A stretch of DNA of 64,000 bases, from contig CAXXKC010000001.1 in NCBI GenBank assembly GCA_963674835.2, forward strand, positions 496,001 to 560,000, in the 5' to 3' direction. Both the position numbers and the translations under genes were made by a program. Shown here one piece after another: positions 44,233 to 53,237 of the stretch (its first letter is position 1; each line of letters begins with the position of its first letter). The notes beneath the pieces are model-generated. The model saw only the letters and a program-made list of their open reading frames with translations. It was not told the DNA's origin and did not search any database. Origin of the DNA: G963674835 sp963674835. Its GTDB lineage: Bacteria > Planctomycetota > Planctomycetia > Pirellulales > Thermoguttaceae.

Positions 44233-45314
44233 CTAAGCGGTCTTACGTAAGTTCGTATTGATCTTGTAGGCCAAAGACAGTGCCGTCTCGGGGTGCTGTT
44301 GCAGTGTGCTGAAGGTGTCATGAATGGCAGCCTCCAGGGATTCGATCTCTCCAAAAAAGTAGTTGTTCAGGGCCGATCGTTTCAGATAGCCCCAAAGCCC
44401 CTCAATTAGGTTCAACTCGGGACTATACTTGGGCAGCCAGATCACGAAGACGTGATCGCTGTGGTCCTCCAACAGATCCAGAACGGCCTTGGTACGGTGG
44501 TAGCTGGCATTATCGATTACCAGCACCACGCGACGTTCAGAGTTGGCTTCCAGTAACTGCCGCAGGAAATCACAGAACTGCCGGGCATTCTTCTTCGGAT
44601 GCACCATGTAGTGGGATTGTCCCGAGCGGTAGTTGAACGCCCCGTAGACGCAAAGACGTTGGTTTGTACCTGCTGCTGGAACGATCGGGCGGATGCCGCG
44701 GAGCGTCCAGACCTTGGTTAGGGTCGGATGGAGGTGAACCTCACATTCATCGAGGAACAACAAATCGAAGGTGGCTCCTGGACGCGCGGCCCCCTTTTTA
44801 CGAACTCCAAAAACGCCTTTTTCTCGTTGTATTCCTCCGGATCTCGCAGGTGCCCCATGCCATGCTTCGGGCGGCGGTAGACAAAGCCGTTGTCCCTCAT
44901 CACGCGCGATAGATGGGCAACACTCAAAACAATACGCGTCTTGCGGGCCAGATGGGTTCTCAGCCGTTCGAGAGTCCAGCAACTGAAAGGATAACCCAGG
45001 TCGCGCGAGTTGACCTGGACCATTTCTTTGAGCATCGCGACATACCGATCCGTTGCCTTCGACGGCCGACCTTCTCTCGGTTTGTCGGCCAAGGAGGCAA
45101 ACCCCTCTACATTGAAACGGTTGATGATCTTGCGGACACCCGAACAACTCCGCTCGAGAATACCGGCGATCTCGCTGGGGGGCATGCCATGCGACGAAAG
45201 ACGGATTACCTGCGCGCGTCGGACCATCCGAGCATCCCCGCTGCTCCGTACAAGCTGACACAACCTGCGGGTCTCTCGGGCAGCCAATGTACGAACGAAT
45301 AGAGGTCCGGCCAT
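44233..45314 (-). CDS. IS630 transposase, two frames joined by a probable -1 frameshift
   Basis: The first frame (start 45314, GGGAG upstream) encodes the helix-turn-helix half (RRAQVIRLSSHGMPPSEIAGILERS ... WTLERLRTHLARKTRIVLS). At about 44790-44799 the coding strand reads AAAAAGGGGG; a -1 slip there gives KKGAARPGATFDLLFLDECEVH and the DDE catalytic half: FLDECEVHLHP, VLVIDNASYHRTK, and LPKYSPELNLIEGLWGYLK. IS630 elements are known to use such frameshifting, so it is probably functional rather than broken, although a simple indel gives the same picture. The stop TAG is made of the TA target duplication plus one flanking host base. Confidence 0.82.
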
Positions 45315-45405
45315 GGATGACTCCCTTCATCCAGAACCATGGAATTCCATGTCTCATCGTTGGACAAAAAGAGTACCTGCCGCTACAAACTTATGCAAGA
45401 CCGCT
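44236..45405 (-). mobile_element. IS630-family insertion sequence, complete
   Basis: An 1170-bp element whose ends begin AGCGGTCTTACGTAAGTTCG and, from the other side, AGCGGTCTTGCATAAGTTTG (17 of 20 identical). It is flanked by TA on both sides (44234-44235 and 45406-45407), the usual IS630/Tc1 target duplication. The right-hand TA is also the first two bases of repeat copy C, so the IS landed in the edge of that repeat. Confidence 0.88.
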
Positions 45406-45500
45406 TAGTGCGTGTCGCACTTAACTGTAGCGTTCGTGGCGGCGTGTTTCTACGGTTCCGAAAGCGAAAAACACGCTACGATCACGCCGAATGCGCTCTA
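45406..45500. repeat. 95-bp dispersed repeat, copy C
   Basis: The third copy of the TAGTGCG ... GCGCTCTA repeat. It shares the opening AGTGCG-TGT-CGCACT hairpin with copy B and has long inverted arms GCGTGTTT ... AAACACGC in the middle. Its first TA is the IS630 target site. Confidence 0.82.
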
Positions 45501-45890
45501 GCGTAGAGGGCGATCGGTGTCAAACGGGGGTTTGGCGGTGTGGATCGTGCCCTCACCCCCGGTCGCTATGGGCGCAAGCGGGCGAGGGGAGGAAGAGGAG
45601 GGAAAACACGAGACGGGGAAACCACGAAAGTGGGATCTGAGTTGGGAGGGGCAATGGGGATAGGTTGGGGACGTTGCTCTGGCGGTCTGATAGCGGAGGT
45701 TGTGTGCCCTCACTCCTTTGGCGTTTAGCACAGTGCTCTCCGGCGAGCGGGCAAGGGGAGATGTGTTGAAGTTCCTGTGTAGCACAGCCGGGCGCGGCTG
45801 TGCTACAGGGCCGGCTTTCCCCCGGCGTCTCTCCTGCTTGCGGGCGAGGGGAGGATCTGGGTATTGGCGCGGAGCGAGGAGTCCGATGTG
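45501..45890. other. Non-coding stretch downstream of the RND operon
   Basis: 390 bases without a recognisable gene. It contains two GGCGAG/GAGCGGGC-type simple segments (near 45570-45600 and 45740-45760) and the perfect hairpin listed separately. It lies downstream of the minus-strand RND gene and next to repeat copy C. Confidence 0.5.
45778..45807. repeat. Perfect 12-bp stem hairpin
   Basis: TGTAGCACAGCC (45778-45789), a 6-nt loop GGGCGC, and GGCTGTGCTACA (45796-45807). It is 84 bases downstream of the RND stop on the minus strand. There is no T-run, so it is more like a REP-type or mRNA-protecting hairpin than a classical terminator, but termination is possible. Confidence 0.55.
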
Positions 45891-48800
45891 CTACTGCGTG
45901 GGCTGGATGGGGTCTTCGTCGTCCATCGTGGATTGCGGGAGTCCGTGGCCGGGTTTGTGGGCGTAGATGAGCCAGTAGGCCACGGGAATGACGAATAGTG
46001 TGAAGACGGTCGAGGCGAAGAGACCGAAGATCAGCGACCATGCGAGTCCGGAGAAGATGGGGTCGATGATGATCGGTACGGCACCGAGCATGGCGGCGCC
46101 GGCCGTGAGCAGGATGGGCCGCAGACGCACGACGCGGCTTTCCATAATGGCGTCAAAGAGGCTTCGTCCGTTGGCGAGTGAGAGGTGGATGAAGTCGACG
46201 AGGATGATCGAGTCGCGCGTGACGATGCCGGCCAATGCGATCATGCCGATCATGCCGGTGGCGGTGAAGTAGACGGGATCGAGGTATCCGCCGACCTGCT
46301 GCGCGTTGACGGCGTTGAGCAGCCAGAAGCCGGGCATGACGCCGAGAACGGTTAGCGGAATGGCCAGCATGACGACGACGGGAATGGCGAACGAGCCGGT
46401 CTGGGCAACCAAGAGGACGTAGATGGCGATCATGGCGGCTCCGAAGGCCAGGCCGAGGTCGCGGAAGACGTCGAGGGTGATCTTCCATTCGCCCTCGCCA
46501 GCGAAGTCGACAGTGAAGCCGGGCTGGACACCCCACGGAAGACCGCTGCCGTTGGTGAAGAAGGTTCGTTTGCTGAGCGGGCGAGGTTCGCCGATCGCCA
46601 CCCAACCGTCGCCAACGTGCTGGATGTTGTCGCCGGCGGGGGGCGACGCGGTTCGGTCGGACATGACGTCGACGACGACGTCGGCGGGCGGACGGCCGGC
46701 AGTTTCGGCGAAGACGTAGGCGACGCGCTGAAGGTTCTTGTGGTAGATCATCTGGTCGACACGGTGGGACTCCCACTTGCCGAGTTCAGCCAGGGGTACC
46801 AGTTGTCCGCTGTTTCCCTTGACCTGCACGCGCTGAAGGTCGTCGATGCTCGTGCGACGATCGACGGGGACGCGGAGTTCGATCCTCAAGGGGTTTCGCT
46901 CGGTTTGGCTGTGGACCAGTCCGACGGTTTCGCCTTTGAGCACGGCATTGAGCGTGCCGGCGATCTCCTGGGTCGACACGCCGCTGAGGGCGGCCTTTTC
47001 CTTGTCGACGACGAAGGTCAGCTTTTCCTGGGGAGCTTCGCGCACGTCGTCGAGGTCGACCACACCGGGCTCTTCGGCGAGGCGTGCCCGGACCGTGTCG
47101 GCGGCAAGCAGGATGTCGTCGTAGGTATTGTCGGGCTGACCGTAAACCTCGGCGACGACACTGGCGATGACGGGCGGGCCGGGGGGAGTTTCCACGAGCT
47201 TCATGCGGACGTTGTGACGATCGGCGATGGCCTGCAGATCGTTTCGCATCCAAAGGCCGATGCCGTGACTCTGGAGTTTGCGGTTCTTCTTGCCGGCGAG
47301 ATTGATGCGCATGTCGGCAACGTTGTCGCCGCGGCGGAGATAGTAGTGCCGGACGAGACCGTTGAAGTCCATGGGCGAGGCGAGGCCGACGTAGCTGGTG
47401 AAGTCGTTGACCTCGGGGACACGGGCAAGGTAGGCCTCGTAGTCGCGAACGGCGGCGTCGGATCGCTCGAGCGTGGTGCCTTCGTCGAAATCGAGCACCA
47501 AGAGCAGCTCGTTCTTGTTGTCGAAGGGGAGCATCTTCAAGGGAACGCTGCGCACGGCGGCCAATCCCATGGCCCCGAAGGTGAGAAGGACCATGACGAG
47601 GAGGAAGCTCCAAGCCACGACCCGGGAGTGGAGCAGCGGGGCCATGAGCGGATAGAAGACCTTGTAGAGCAGCGACTGTTTCACCGCGTCGAGGTCGTGG
47701 GGGTCGTGTTCGTGGTGGTCGTCGGCGCCGCCGTCGATACTGTACTTGCGCCGCAGGACGTGATAGGCCATCCATGGGGTGATCGTGAAGGCGACCACCA
47801 TAGACATCAGCATGGTTACGGGGACGTTCAAGGCCATGGGCCGCATGTAGGGGCCCATCATGCCGGTGATGAAGAACATCGGCAGGAAGCTGACGATGAC
47901 TGCCAAGGTGGCCGTGATGAGCGGGGGCCGGATTTCGGCGACGGCTTCGAGCACGATGCGTCGAGTGGCTTTCTTGCGGAGGGCAAAATGGCGCGCGATA
48001 TTCTCCACGTCGACAATGGGATCGTCGACGAGGAGGCCGAGTGAGAGGATGAGCGCAAAGAGGGTCACGCGGTTGATCGTGAAGCCCAACATGAGGTTGA
48101 CGGCCAAGGTGAGTCCGAAGACGACGGGGACGGCGACGGCAACAATGAGGGCTTCGCGCCATCCGAGGCCCAGGCTGAGCAGGACGACCACGATCAGGAC
48201 GGCGACAGCGAGGCCTTCGACGAGCTCGTTGACTTTCTCGTTGGCCGTCAGGCCGTAGTTGCGGGTGACGATGAGGTCCATGTTGTCGGGGACGATCGCG
48301 CGGCGAAGCTTCTCGGCTTCATGAAGCACGGCATTGGCGACCCAAACCGCATTGGACCCTTTCTTCTTGGCGATGGCGATGGTAACGGCCAGTTCGATCT
48401 GCCCTGCGGTGGAGGGCTGCGCGCCGACCTCGGGGGCGTCGAGGACGGTGCCGGGGAAGAACTCGTGCTCGGTGAATCCTCGCGCGGGACCCCATCCATG
48501 GCGAACGAAGTTGGAGACTTCTTCGGGGCCGTCTTCGATCTGGGCGACGTCTTTGAGGAAGACGGGGCGGCCTTCGAAGACACCGACAACGAGCTGGCCC
48601 AACTGCTGGGCGTTCTGGAAGGGCTGGCCGGTCTCGACGCGAATGACACGATCATCGGCGCGGAACTCGCCGGCCGTCTGGCGGATGTTGGCGGCCTGAA
48701 TGGCACGCTGCAGTTCGAGCGGCGAGACATGGTAGGCGGCCATGCGGTCCGGATCCATGAGCAACTGGACGACGCGGGGGCGTCCGCCGACGACATAGGC

Positions 48801-49391
48801 ACGCGAGACATTGCTGACGCCGGCGAGGCGCTCGGTGAGCTCCTCGGCCACGCGGCGCAAGGTCATGGCGGTGACGGGTTCGGACTTGGAATCGGCGCCG
48901 GTGGGCGTGGCGCCGGCCAGGGTGAGGGTGACGATGGGAACGTCGTCGATTTCGACGGGCTTGACGACCCAGCCAGTGACGCCTGGGGGCACGATATCGA
49001 CGTGTTCATCCATCTTCTTGTAGAGCTTGACCAAGCTGCGTTCGCGGTCTTCGCCGACGTAGTAGCGGACGGTGATGATCGCCTGGTCCTCGCGGCTCAT
49101 GGAGTAGACGTACTCGACGCCGTCGATCTGGTAGAGGATTTTCTCCAGGGGCGTGGTGACCAACTGTTCGACTTCGGCGGCGGAGTGGCCGGGAAAGTGG
49201 ACGTAGACGTCGGCCAGCGGGACGACGATTTGGGGGTCTTCTTCGCGGGGCGTGAGACCGAGCGCGGCAAGGCCCAGGACGGCGGCCAGAATGATGAGGA
49301 TGATCGAGAGGTTCGACTCGAGGAAGACCCTGACGATGCTGTTGGTGAAGTGGTGCTGCTCACCACGGGAACCGCCGGAATGGTCAGTCAT
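45891..49391 (-). CDS. RND efflux transporter permease subunit (AcrB-type)
   Basis: A 1166-residue inner-membrane pump. The topology follows AcrB: TM1 near residue 30, a large periplasmic loop (LADVYVHFPGHSAAEVEQLVTTPLE), a TM block with the proton-relay region LVDDPIVDVENIARHF, the second periplasmic loop, and a final TM block. It is longer than AcrB (~1050) with extra sequence in the periplasmic loops, including DGWVAIGEPRPLSKRTFFTNG. It exports small molecules together with the adaptor encoded just upstream, whose gene overlaps it by 8 bases. An outer-membrane TolC partner is not in the window. The substrate is unknown. AGGAG precedes the ATG. Confidence 0.85.
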   Translation of the reverse strand: MTDHSGGSRGEQHHFTNSIVRVFLESNLSIILIILAAVLGLAALGLTPREEDPQIVVPLADVYVHFPGHSAAEVEQLVTTPLEKILYQIDGVEYVYSMSREDQAIITVRYYVGEDRERSLVKLYKKMDEHVDIVPPGVTGWVVKPVEIDDVPIVTLTLAGATPTGADSKSEPVTAMTLRRVAEELTERLAGVSNVSRAYVVGGRPRVVQLLMDPDRMAAYHVSPLELQRAIQAANIRQTAGEFRADDRVIRVETGQPFQNAQQLGQLVVGVFEGRPVFLKDVAQIEDGPEEVSNFVRHGWGPARGFTEHEFFPGTVLDAPEVGAQPSTAGQIELAVTIAIAKKKGSNAVWVANAVLHEAEKLRRAIVPDNMDLIVTRNYGLTANEKVNELVEGLAVAVLIVVVLLSLGLGWREALIVAVAVPVVFGLTLAVNLMLGFTINRVTLFALILSLGLLVDDPIVDVENIARHFALRKKATRRIVLEAVAEIRPPLITATLAVIVSFLPMFFITGMMGPYMRPMALNVPVTMLMSMVVAFTITPWMAYHVLRRKYSIDGGADDHHEHDPHDLDAVKQSLLYKVFYPLMAPLLHSRVVAWSFLLVMVLLTFGAMGLAAVRSVPLKMLPFDNKNELLLVLDFDEGTTLERSDAAVRDYEAYLARVPEVNDFTSYVGLASPMDFNGLVRHYYLRRGDNVADMRINLAGKKNRKLQSHGIGLWMRNDLQAIADRHNVRMKLVETPPGPPVIASVVAEVYGQPDNTYDDILLAADTVRARLAEEPGVVDLDDVREAPQEKLTFVVDKEKAALSGVSTQEIAGTLNAVLKGETVGLVHSQTERNPLRIELRVPVDRRTSIDDLQRVQVKGNSGQLVPLAELGKWESHRVDQMIYHKNLQRVAYVFAETAGRPPADVVVDVMSDRTASPPAGDNIQHVGDGWVAIGEPRPLSKRTFFTNGSGLPWGVQPGFTVDFAGEGEWKITLDVFRDLGLAFGAAMIAIYVLLVAQTGSFAIPVVVMLAIPLTVLGVMPGFWLLNAVNAQQVGGYLDPVYFTATGMIGMIALAGIVTRDSIILVDFIHLSLANGRSLFDAIMESRVVRLRPILLTAGAAMLGAVPIIIDPIFSGLAWSLIFGLFASTVFTLFVIPVAYWLIYAHKPGHGLPQSTMDDEDPIQPTQ

Positions 49392-50496
49392 GAGGGGTCT
49401 CCTGCGCGGATCCTTGCGCGCGGACGACGACGCGTTCGCCTTCGTTCAGCCCGGAGAGGATTTCGACATCGTTGTCGAAGGTGCGACCGGTGCGGATAGC
49501 ACGCCGCACGACATGGCCATCGATGAGGACATCGACGAGTTCCAACTGTCCGACATGCTGGACACACTGTTTTGGAATGACGAGGACCTGTTCCTCGTGG
49601 AGCGGAATGAAGATACGGCCAAACATGCCGCTGTAAATGCCGGTCGGGCAGGGGCCGGTGACCTTGACCTGGAAGCTGCGGCTGGTGGACTGGGCCTCGG
49701 GGACGATCTCGCTGACGGTGCCGTTGCACATCTTGTTGAGGCCTTCCACCTTGACCGGGATGTCCTGGCCGACGGCGAGGCGATGGGCGAGGGACTCGCG
49801 AACGCTGGCGACCAACTGCATACGCTTGGGGTCGAAGAGGGTGAGGAGGGTCTGGCCGGGCGTGACCATGTCGCCGACGTCGACCTTCTTGTCGATGACG
49901 ATGCCGTCGAGCGGCGAGCGGATGGTGGCCCAATCGAGGGTCGCCTGGACTTCCTTGACGGCTTCCTGCGCCCTGAGCAGGTTGGCGTTGGCGGTTTGGA
50001 GCTCGGTGGTGACTTTTTCGTATTCCTGCTGGCTGACCGACTTGGTCTTGATGAGTTCTGCGTAGCGGCGCTCGTCGAGGACGGCCTGAGCGCGGACGGC
50101 TTCGGCGGAATCGACGGCCGCCTTGGCCTGCTGGAGCTTGGCCTTGAGGTCGGTGTCGTCGAGGCGAACAAGGACCTGGCCCTGGTGGACTTCCTGGCCA
50201 GCCTTGAGTTGGATTTCGAGCACACGAGCAAGGAGTTTCGATCCGATGGTCGTCTCATGGACGGCGCGGATGGTGCCTACGGCGGATTCGGTCAGCGGGA
50301 CGCGGATAAAGCGTGCGGGCACAGTCTGCGCGGCGACCGTCGTGGCTGGGGACGGCTCGAGTTCGGTCGGCACCTTGGGCGAGAATTTGCCGGCCAGCCA
50401 CAACAGCAGGACGACCACACCAGCGGCAAAGCCAAGGAAGACCGCAGTGCGAACCGCCCATCGTCCCCCACCTACGGCGAGTGTCTTGAGTGTCAT
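49384..50496 (-). CDS. RND periplasmic adaptor (membrane fusion protein)
   Basis: A 370-residue HlyD/AcrA-type adaptor: one N-terminal transmembrane anchor (~residues 15-37), a lipoyl-half LLARVLEIQLKAGQEVHQGQVLVRLDD, a coiled-coil hairpin (LKAKLQQAKAAVDSAEAVRAQ ... LLRAQEAVKEVQ), the second lipoyl-half TIRSPLDGIVIDKKVDVGDMV, and beta-barrel and membrane-proximal domains ending IRTGRTFDNDVEILSGLNEGERVVV. It should bridge the RND pump to an outer-membrane channel. AAGGA precedes the ATG, and its stop overlaps the pump start. It follows the DUF2892 gene by 33 bases. Confidence 0.85.
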   Translation of the reverse strand: MTLKTLAVGGGRWAVRTAVFLGFAAGVVVLLLWLAGKFSPKVPTELEPSPATTVAAQTVPARFIRVPLTESAVGTIRAVHETTIGSKLLARVLEIQLKAGQEVHQGQVLVRLDDTDLKAKLQQAKAAVDSAEAVRAQAVLDERRYAELIKTKSVSQQEYEKVTTELQTANANLLRAQEAVKEVQATLDWATIRSPLDGIVIDKKVDVGDMVTPGQTLLTLFDPKRMQLVASVRESLAHRLAVGQDIPVKVEGLNKMCNGTVSEIVPEAQSTSRSFQVKVTGPCPTGIYSGMFGRIFIPLHEEQVLVIPKQCVQHVGQLELVDVLIDGHVVRRAIRTGRTFDNDVEILSGLNEGERVVVRAQGSAQETPHD

Positions 50497-50529
50497 TGAG
50501 ACGTCCTTGGTTCTCGGGCACAGCCGGCG

Positions 50530-50763
50530 TCATCGTTTCGCTTGAGCCGGCGCTTGGGAAACTGGGATGGCTACGCAGGGTTGAAGGCCCAGGCGTGCCA
50601 GAATCCAAACCATCGGGCACCAATTGGTGAAAGCAGACTGCAGTAGATTCAGCCCGGCAAAAGCTGTCAACAGGAGCCAGGCCGGATGCACGAAAAAGCC
50701 AAGGGCAACACTAATCAATACCACGATGCCTGCGGCCAGACGCAACCCACGTTCAATAGTCAT
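50530..50763 (-). CDS. Small DUF2892 (YgaP-like) inner-membrane protein
   Basis: A 77-residue protein beginning MTIERGLRLAAGIVVLISVALG, with two transmembrane helices and the conserved NWCPMVWILARLGL. This is the DUF2892 domain found alone or at the end of rhodanese proteins such as YgaP. It often lies near sulfur or heavy-metal genes; its role is unknown. The ATG at 50763 is chosen since GAAAGGAAAC lies just before it; an ATG at 50805 would add 14 residues. It probably heads the RND transcription unit. Confidence 0.7.
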   Translation of the reverse strand: MTIERGLRLAAGIVVLISVALGFFVHPAWLLLTAFAGLNLLQSAFTNWCPMVWILARLGLQPCVAIPVSQAPAQAKR

Positions 50764-51009
50764 CGCCAGTTTCCTTTCGGATGTGTAAGCGAGTTGGTGT
50801 TTCACGACAAGAGAGCGTGTTGTTCACCTATGTTGATACGTTTGGGGTAGTGAAGGTTACAGTCTCCGGCCAATAGAGGGGTGCTGAGGAGTTCTGTGGT
50901 TATGGGGGTACGTGGTAGTCAATTCGGTGATTTCTGCTAACATTGGTGCGGCTGGCGTCGAGTGGACCGGCGTCGAGGAAGAGACGGGTCTGTGGCGGAG
51001 GACGTTACC

Positions 51010-51864
51010 ATGGGAAGGCAGTGGGTTGGGCGTGCCGCGATGACAGCACTGGCGGTGCTGTCGGTTGTTTGTGCGGCGTTGGTCGGCGCCACGGGCGAGC
51101 TGGTGGCGGGCGAGGCGTCGGGGGCGAATGGGGTCGCCTCGGCGAAGGAATCGCCCGATGCTGCGCACAGCCGAGCGGGCGTGGTGGACGAGGAGATGAA
51201 AGACCGAGCGCTGGCGGAGCCGTTGGTGGAGAATGTTGGCGAACTGAGACGGCTTCACCCAAAGGACCCGGTGTGGATCGATCACAAGCGAAAGAAGGTC
51301 GTCATGGTGGGCGCGGTTTGCGGGCGGGAGACGCCGCTGGAGCTGTTTGCCTGTCTGACGAACACGAAGGAGTACGAATCGGTCGTGGCCGTGCACGCGC
51401 AGGCCAGCGTGGTGCACACGGCACTTCTGGCTATTGGCGCCGATCCGGGGCATCCGGTGCAGTTCGGCGAAACGTACCGGCCGGCCACGGGTTCAGAGAT
51501 TGCAGTGACGGTCGTTTGGAAGGACCGTGAAGGGAAGCGGCAATCGGCACCGGCGCAGGAGTGGATTCGCGAGAGCCGGTCTCGCAAGGCGATGAAGAAC
51601 TCGTGGGTGTTTGCGGGGAGCCAGTTGACTCGGCGGGAAAACGGCCGGCAGATGTACGCGGCCGATATGAGCGGCGACTTGATCAGCGTATCGAATTTTT
51701 CGGACGCGATGCTGGACGTGCCGATTCGGAGCAGCGACAACGATGCGTCGCTGCTGTTCGAGGCGTTTACCGAGCACATTCCGGCGCGGGGGACGCCGGT
51801 AACGCTGATTTTGGAAGTGAAGCGAGCCGACAAAGCGAGCGAGAAGAAAGAGCCGCCAAAATGA
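51010..51864 (+). CDS. Secreted YdjY-domain protein
   Basis: A 284-residue protein with an N-terminal signal sequence (RAAMTALAVLSVVCAALVGATG). After a charged linker, a YdjY-type domain begins near residue 90 (DPVWIDHKRKKVVMVGAVCGRETPLELFACLTNTKEYESVVAV), continuing to GSEIAVTVVWKDREGKRQ. The domain is common in Planctomycetota exported proteins; function is unknown. It is bracketed by minus-strand genes and is probably monocistronic. GGAGG precedes the ATG. The C-terminus is Lys/Glu-rich. Confidence 0.7.
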   Translation: MGRQWVGRAAMTALAVLSVVCAALVGATGELVAGEASGANGVASAKESPDAAHSRAGVVDEEMKDRALAEPLVENVGELRRLHPKDPVWIDHKRKKVVMVGAVCGRETPLELFACLTNTKEYESVVAVHAQASVVHTALLAIGADPGHPVQFGETYRPATGSEIAVTVVWKDREGKRQSAPAQEWIRESRSRKAMKNSWVFAGSQLTRRENGRQMYAADMSGDLISVSNFSDAMLDVPIRSSDNDASLLFEAFTEHIPARGTPVTLILEVKRADKASEKKEPPK

Positions 51865-51895
51865 AAGGCGGCTGTTGGGAGAGCGACCTGCGTGT

Positions 51896-53068
51896 CTACC
51901 GGTGCATAGGTTGCGTTGGGGGTTCGTACGAGGCTACGTCGCGATCACGGTGCGGTTGATCGGATGACGGAGGTGGCGAGGTCGGGAAATCGCCCTGGCG
52001 GTGCGCAACACGGTCGGCCGCCCAATCGGCGATGCTTCGGCCGGTGACGACGCCAAGCAACCGGTGGTCGTGAAGCACGAGAACGGTCGTCAGGCCGGTC
52101 GACTGCATTTGCTCGTAGGCCTGATGAAGGCTTTGCGTATTCTGGACGCTGGGGAAGTCGGTACGCATCCATTGGGAGACGGGAGTGCGCTGCTGTCCGC
52201 CGCGAACGGCCACGAGCAAGTCGGACCGCTTGAGCAGGCCGGCAACGTGACCATGTTCGACGACCGGGATGTCGTGGTGGCAGGCGGCTGCGGCGTCGAG
52301 CACTCCACCGTCGAGCATTTCGGAGGGCTGCGCCGTTGGGATATGGGTGAGCATGGCGTCGGTGACGAGGGCGCCTTCCATGGCAGCGCGGGTCTTGGCC
52401 ATGGTGAGTTCCTGCTGCGCGGCCATGAAGATGAAGATGCCGATGACGACGAGCCAAATGTTGACGTAGAGTCCGGCGATGCCGAAGAGCACGGCCATTA
52501 CCTGTCCCAGGCGAGCGGCGATCTGCGTGGCTCGGACGTAGGGGAGCCCGAAGCCCAGGAGGGCTCGCAGCACGCGGCCGCCGTCCATGGGAAAGGCGGG
52601 CAGAAGGTTGAAGGCCACCAAAAGGACGTTGATCCACATGAGGTTGACCAGAAAGTGACCGCCTTCGAACGCGACGTTGTACGCATTGCCGATCTGGCCG
52701 AGCAGGACGAGGAGGCCGATCAACGCGGCAGCGATAACTACGTTCACCGCGGGGCCGGCCAAGGCAATGATCAATTCCTGCCAAGGATCTTCCGGAATGC
52801 GGAGCAGCCGGGCGACCCCGCCGATCGGCAGTAAGGTGATGTCCTGGGTGACGATGCCGTATCGGCGAGCCGTGAGTGCATGGCCCAATTCGTGGAGGAC
52901 GACGCATCCGAAGACGACGATGACCAGTGCGGCAGCCTCCATGGCGGCCGCCCAACTGAACCCGGCCACCAAGTACCCACCCACGACCCAGAGGAGCAGA
53001 AGGAGAAACGTCCAGTGGACATAGACGCCAATGCCTGCCACTCGGCCAAGATTCCATGACCCTCTCAT
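51896..53068 (-). CDS. M50 site-2-protease-like metallopeptidase with CBS pair
   Basis: A 390-residue membrane protein. The zinc motif HELGHA lies in an early TM helix, and the second motif NLLPAFPMDGGRVLRALLG gives the third ligand Asp. About six TM segments are followed by a C-terminal CBS pair (VTDAMLTHIPTAQP ... GLLKRSDLLVAV; VSQWMRTDFPSVQ ... LLGVVTGRSIADW), which usually binds adenine nucleotides and regulates activity. It is likely an intramembrane protease; the substrate is unknown. The ATG at 53068 has GAGGAG upstream; the frame extends further upstream without a better site. The tail beyond the CBS domains is Pro/Asp-rich and probably disordered. Confidence 0.82.
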   Translation of the reverse strand: MRGSWNLGRVAGIGVYVHWTFLLLLLWVVGGYLVAGFSWAAAMEAAALVIVVFGCVVLHELGHALTARRYGIVTQDITLLPIGGVARLLRIPEDPWQELIIALAGPAVNVVIAAALIGLLVLLGQIGNAYNVAFEGGHFLVNLMWINVLLVAFNLLPAFPMDGGRVLRALLGFGLPYVRATQIAARLGQVMAVLFGIAGLYVNIWLVVIGIFIFMAAQQELTMAKTRAAMEGALVTDAMLTHIPTAQPSEMLDGGVLDAAAACHHDIPVVEHGHVAGLLKRSDLLVAVRGGQQRTPVSQWMRTDFPSVQNTQSLHQAYEQMQSTGLTTVLVLHDHRLLGVVTGRSIADWAADRVAHRQGDFPTSPPPSSDQPHRDRDVASYEPPTQPMHR

Positions 53069-53237
53069 CTTGAGTACTCCTCTGTGTTGTGAGGTTGGCT
53101 TCTTAAGGCGTTGCTTTGGAACCGTTAATAGATCAGCAGGTTGCAAACGCTATGCCAATTATAGGGCGCCCAGGGCACGACCTAATGATGGCAGGATACT
53201 CTAGCGGGGGGGTGGTGTAGGGGCGGTTTGTCGCGAG

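Noticed and set aside
44718..45314. IS630 transposase as a decayed pseudogene
   Set aside because: Both halves have all motifs, the ends and TA duplication are intact, and a slippery A5G5 lies exactly at the frame change, so programmed frameshifting is more likely.
45501..45890. CRISPR or tandem repeat in the gap beside copy C
   Set aside because: The similar GGCGAG-type segments are short, irregularly spaced and not separated by uniform spacers.
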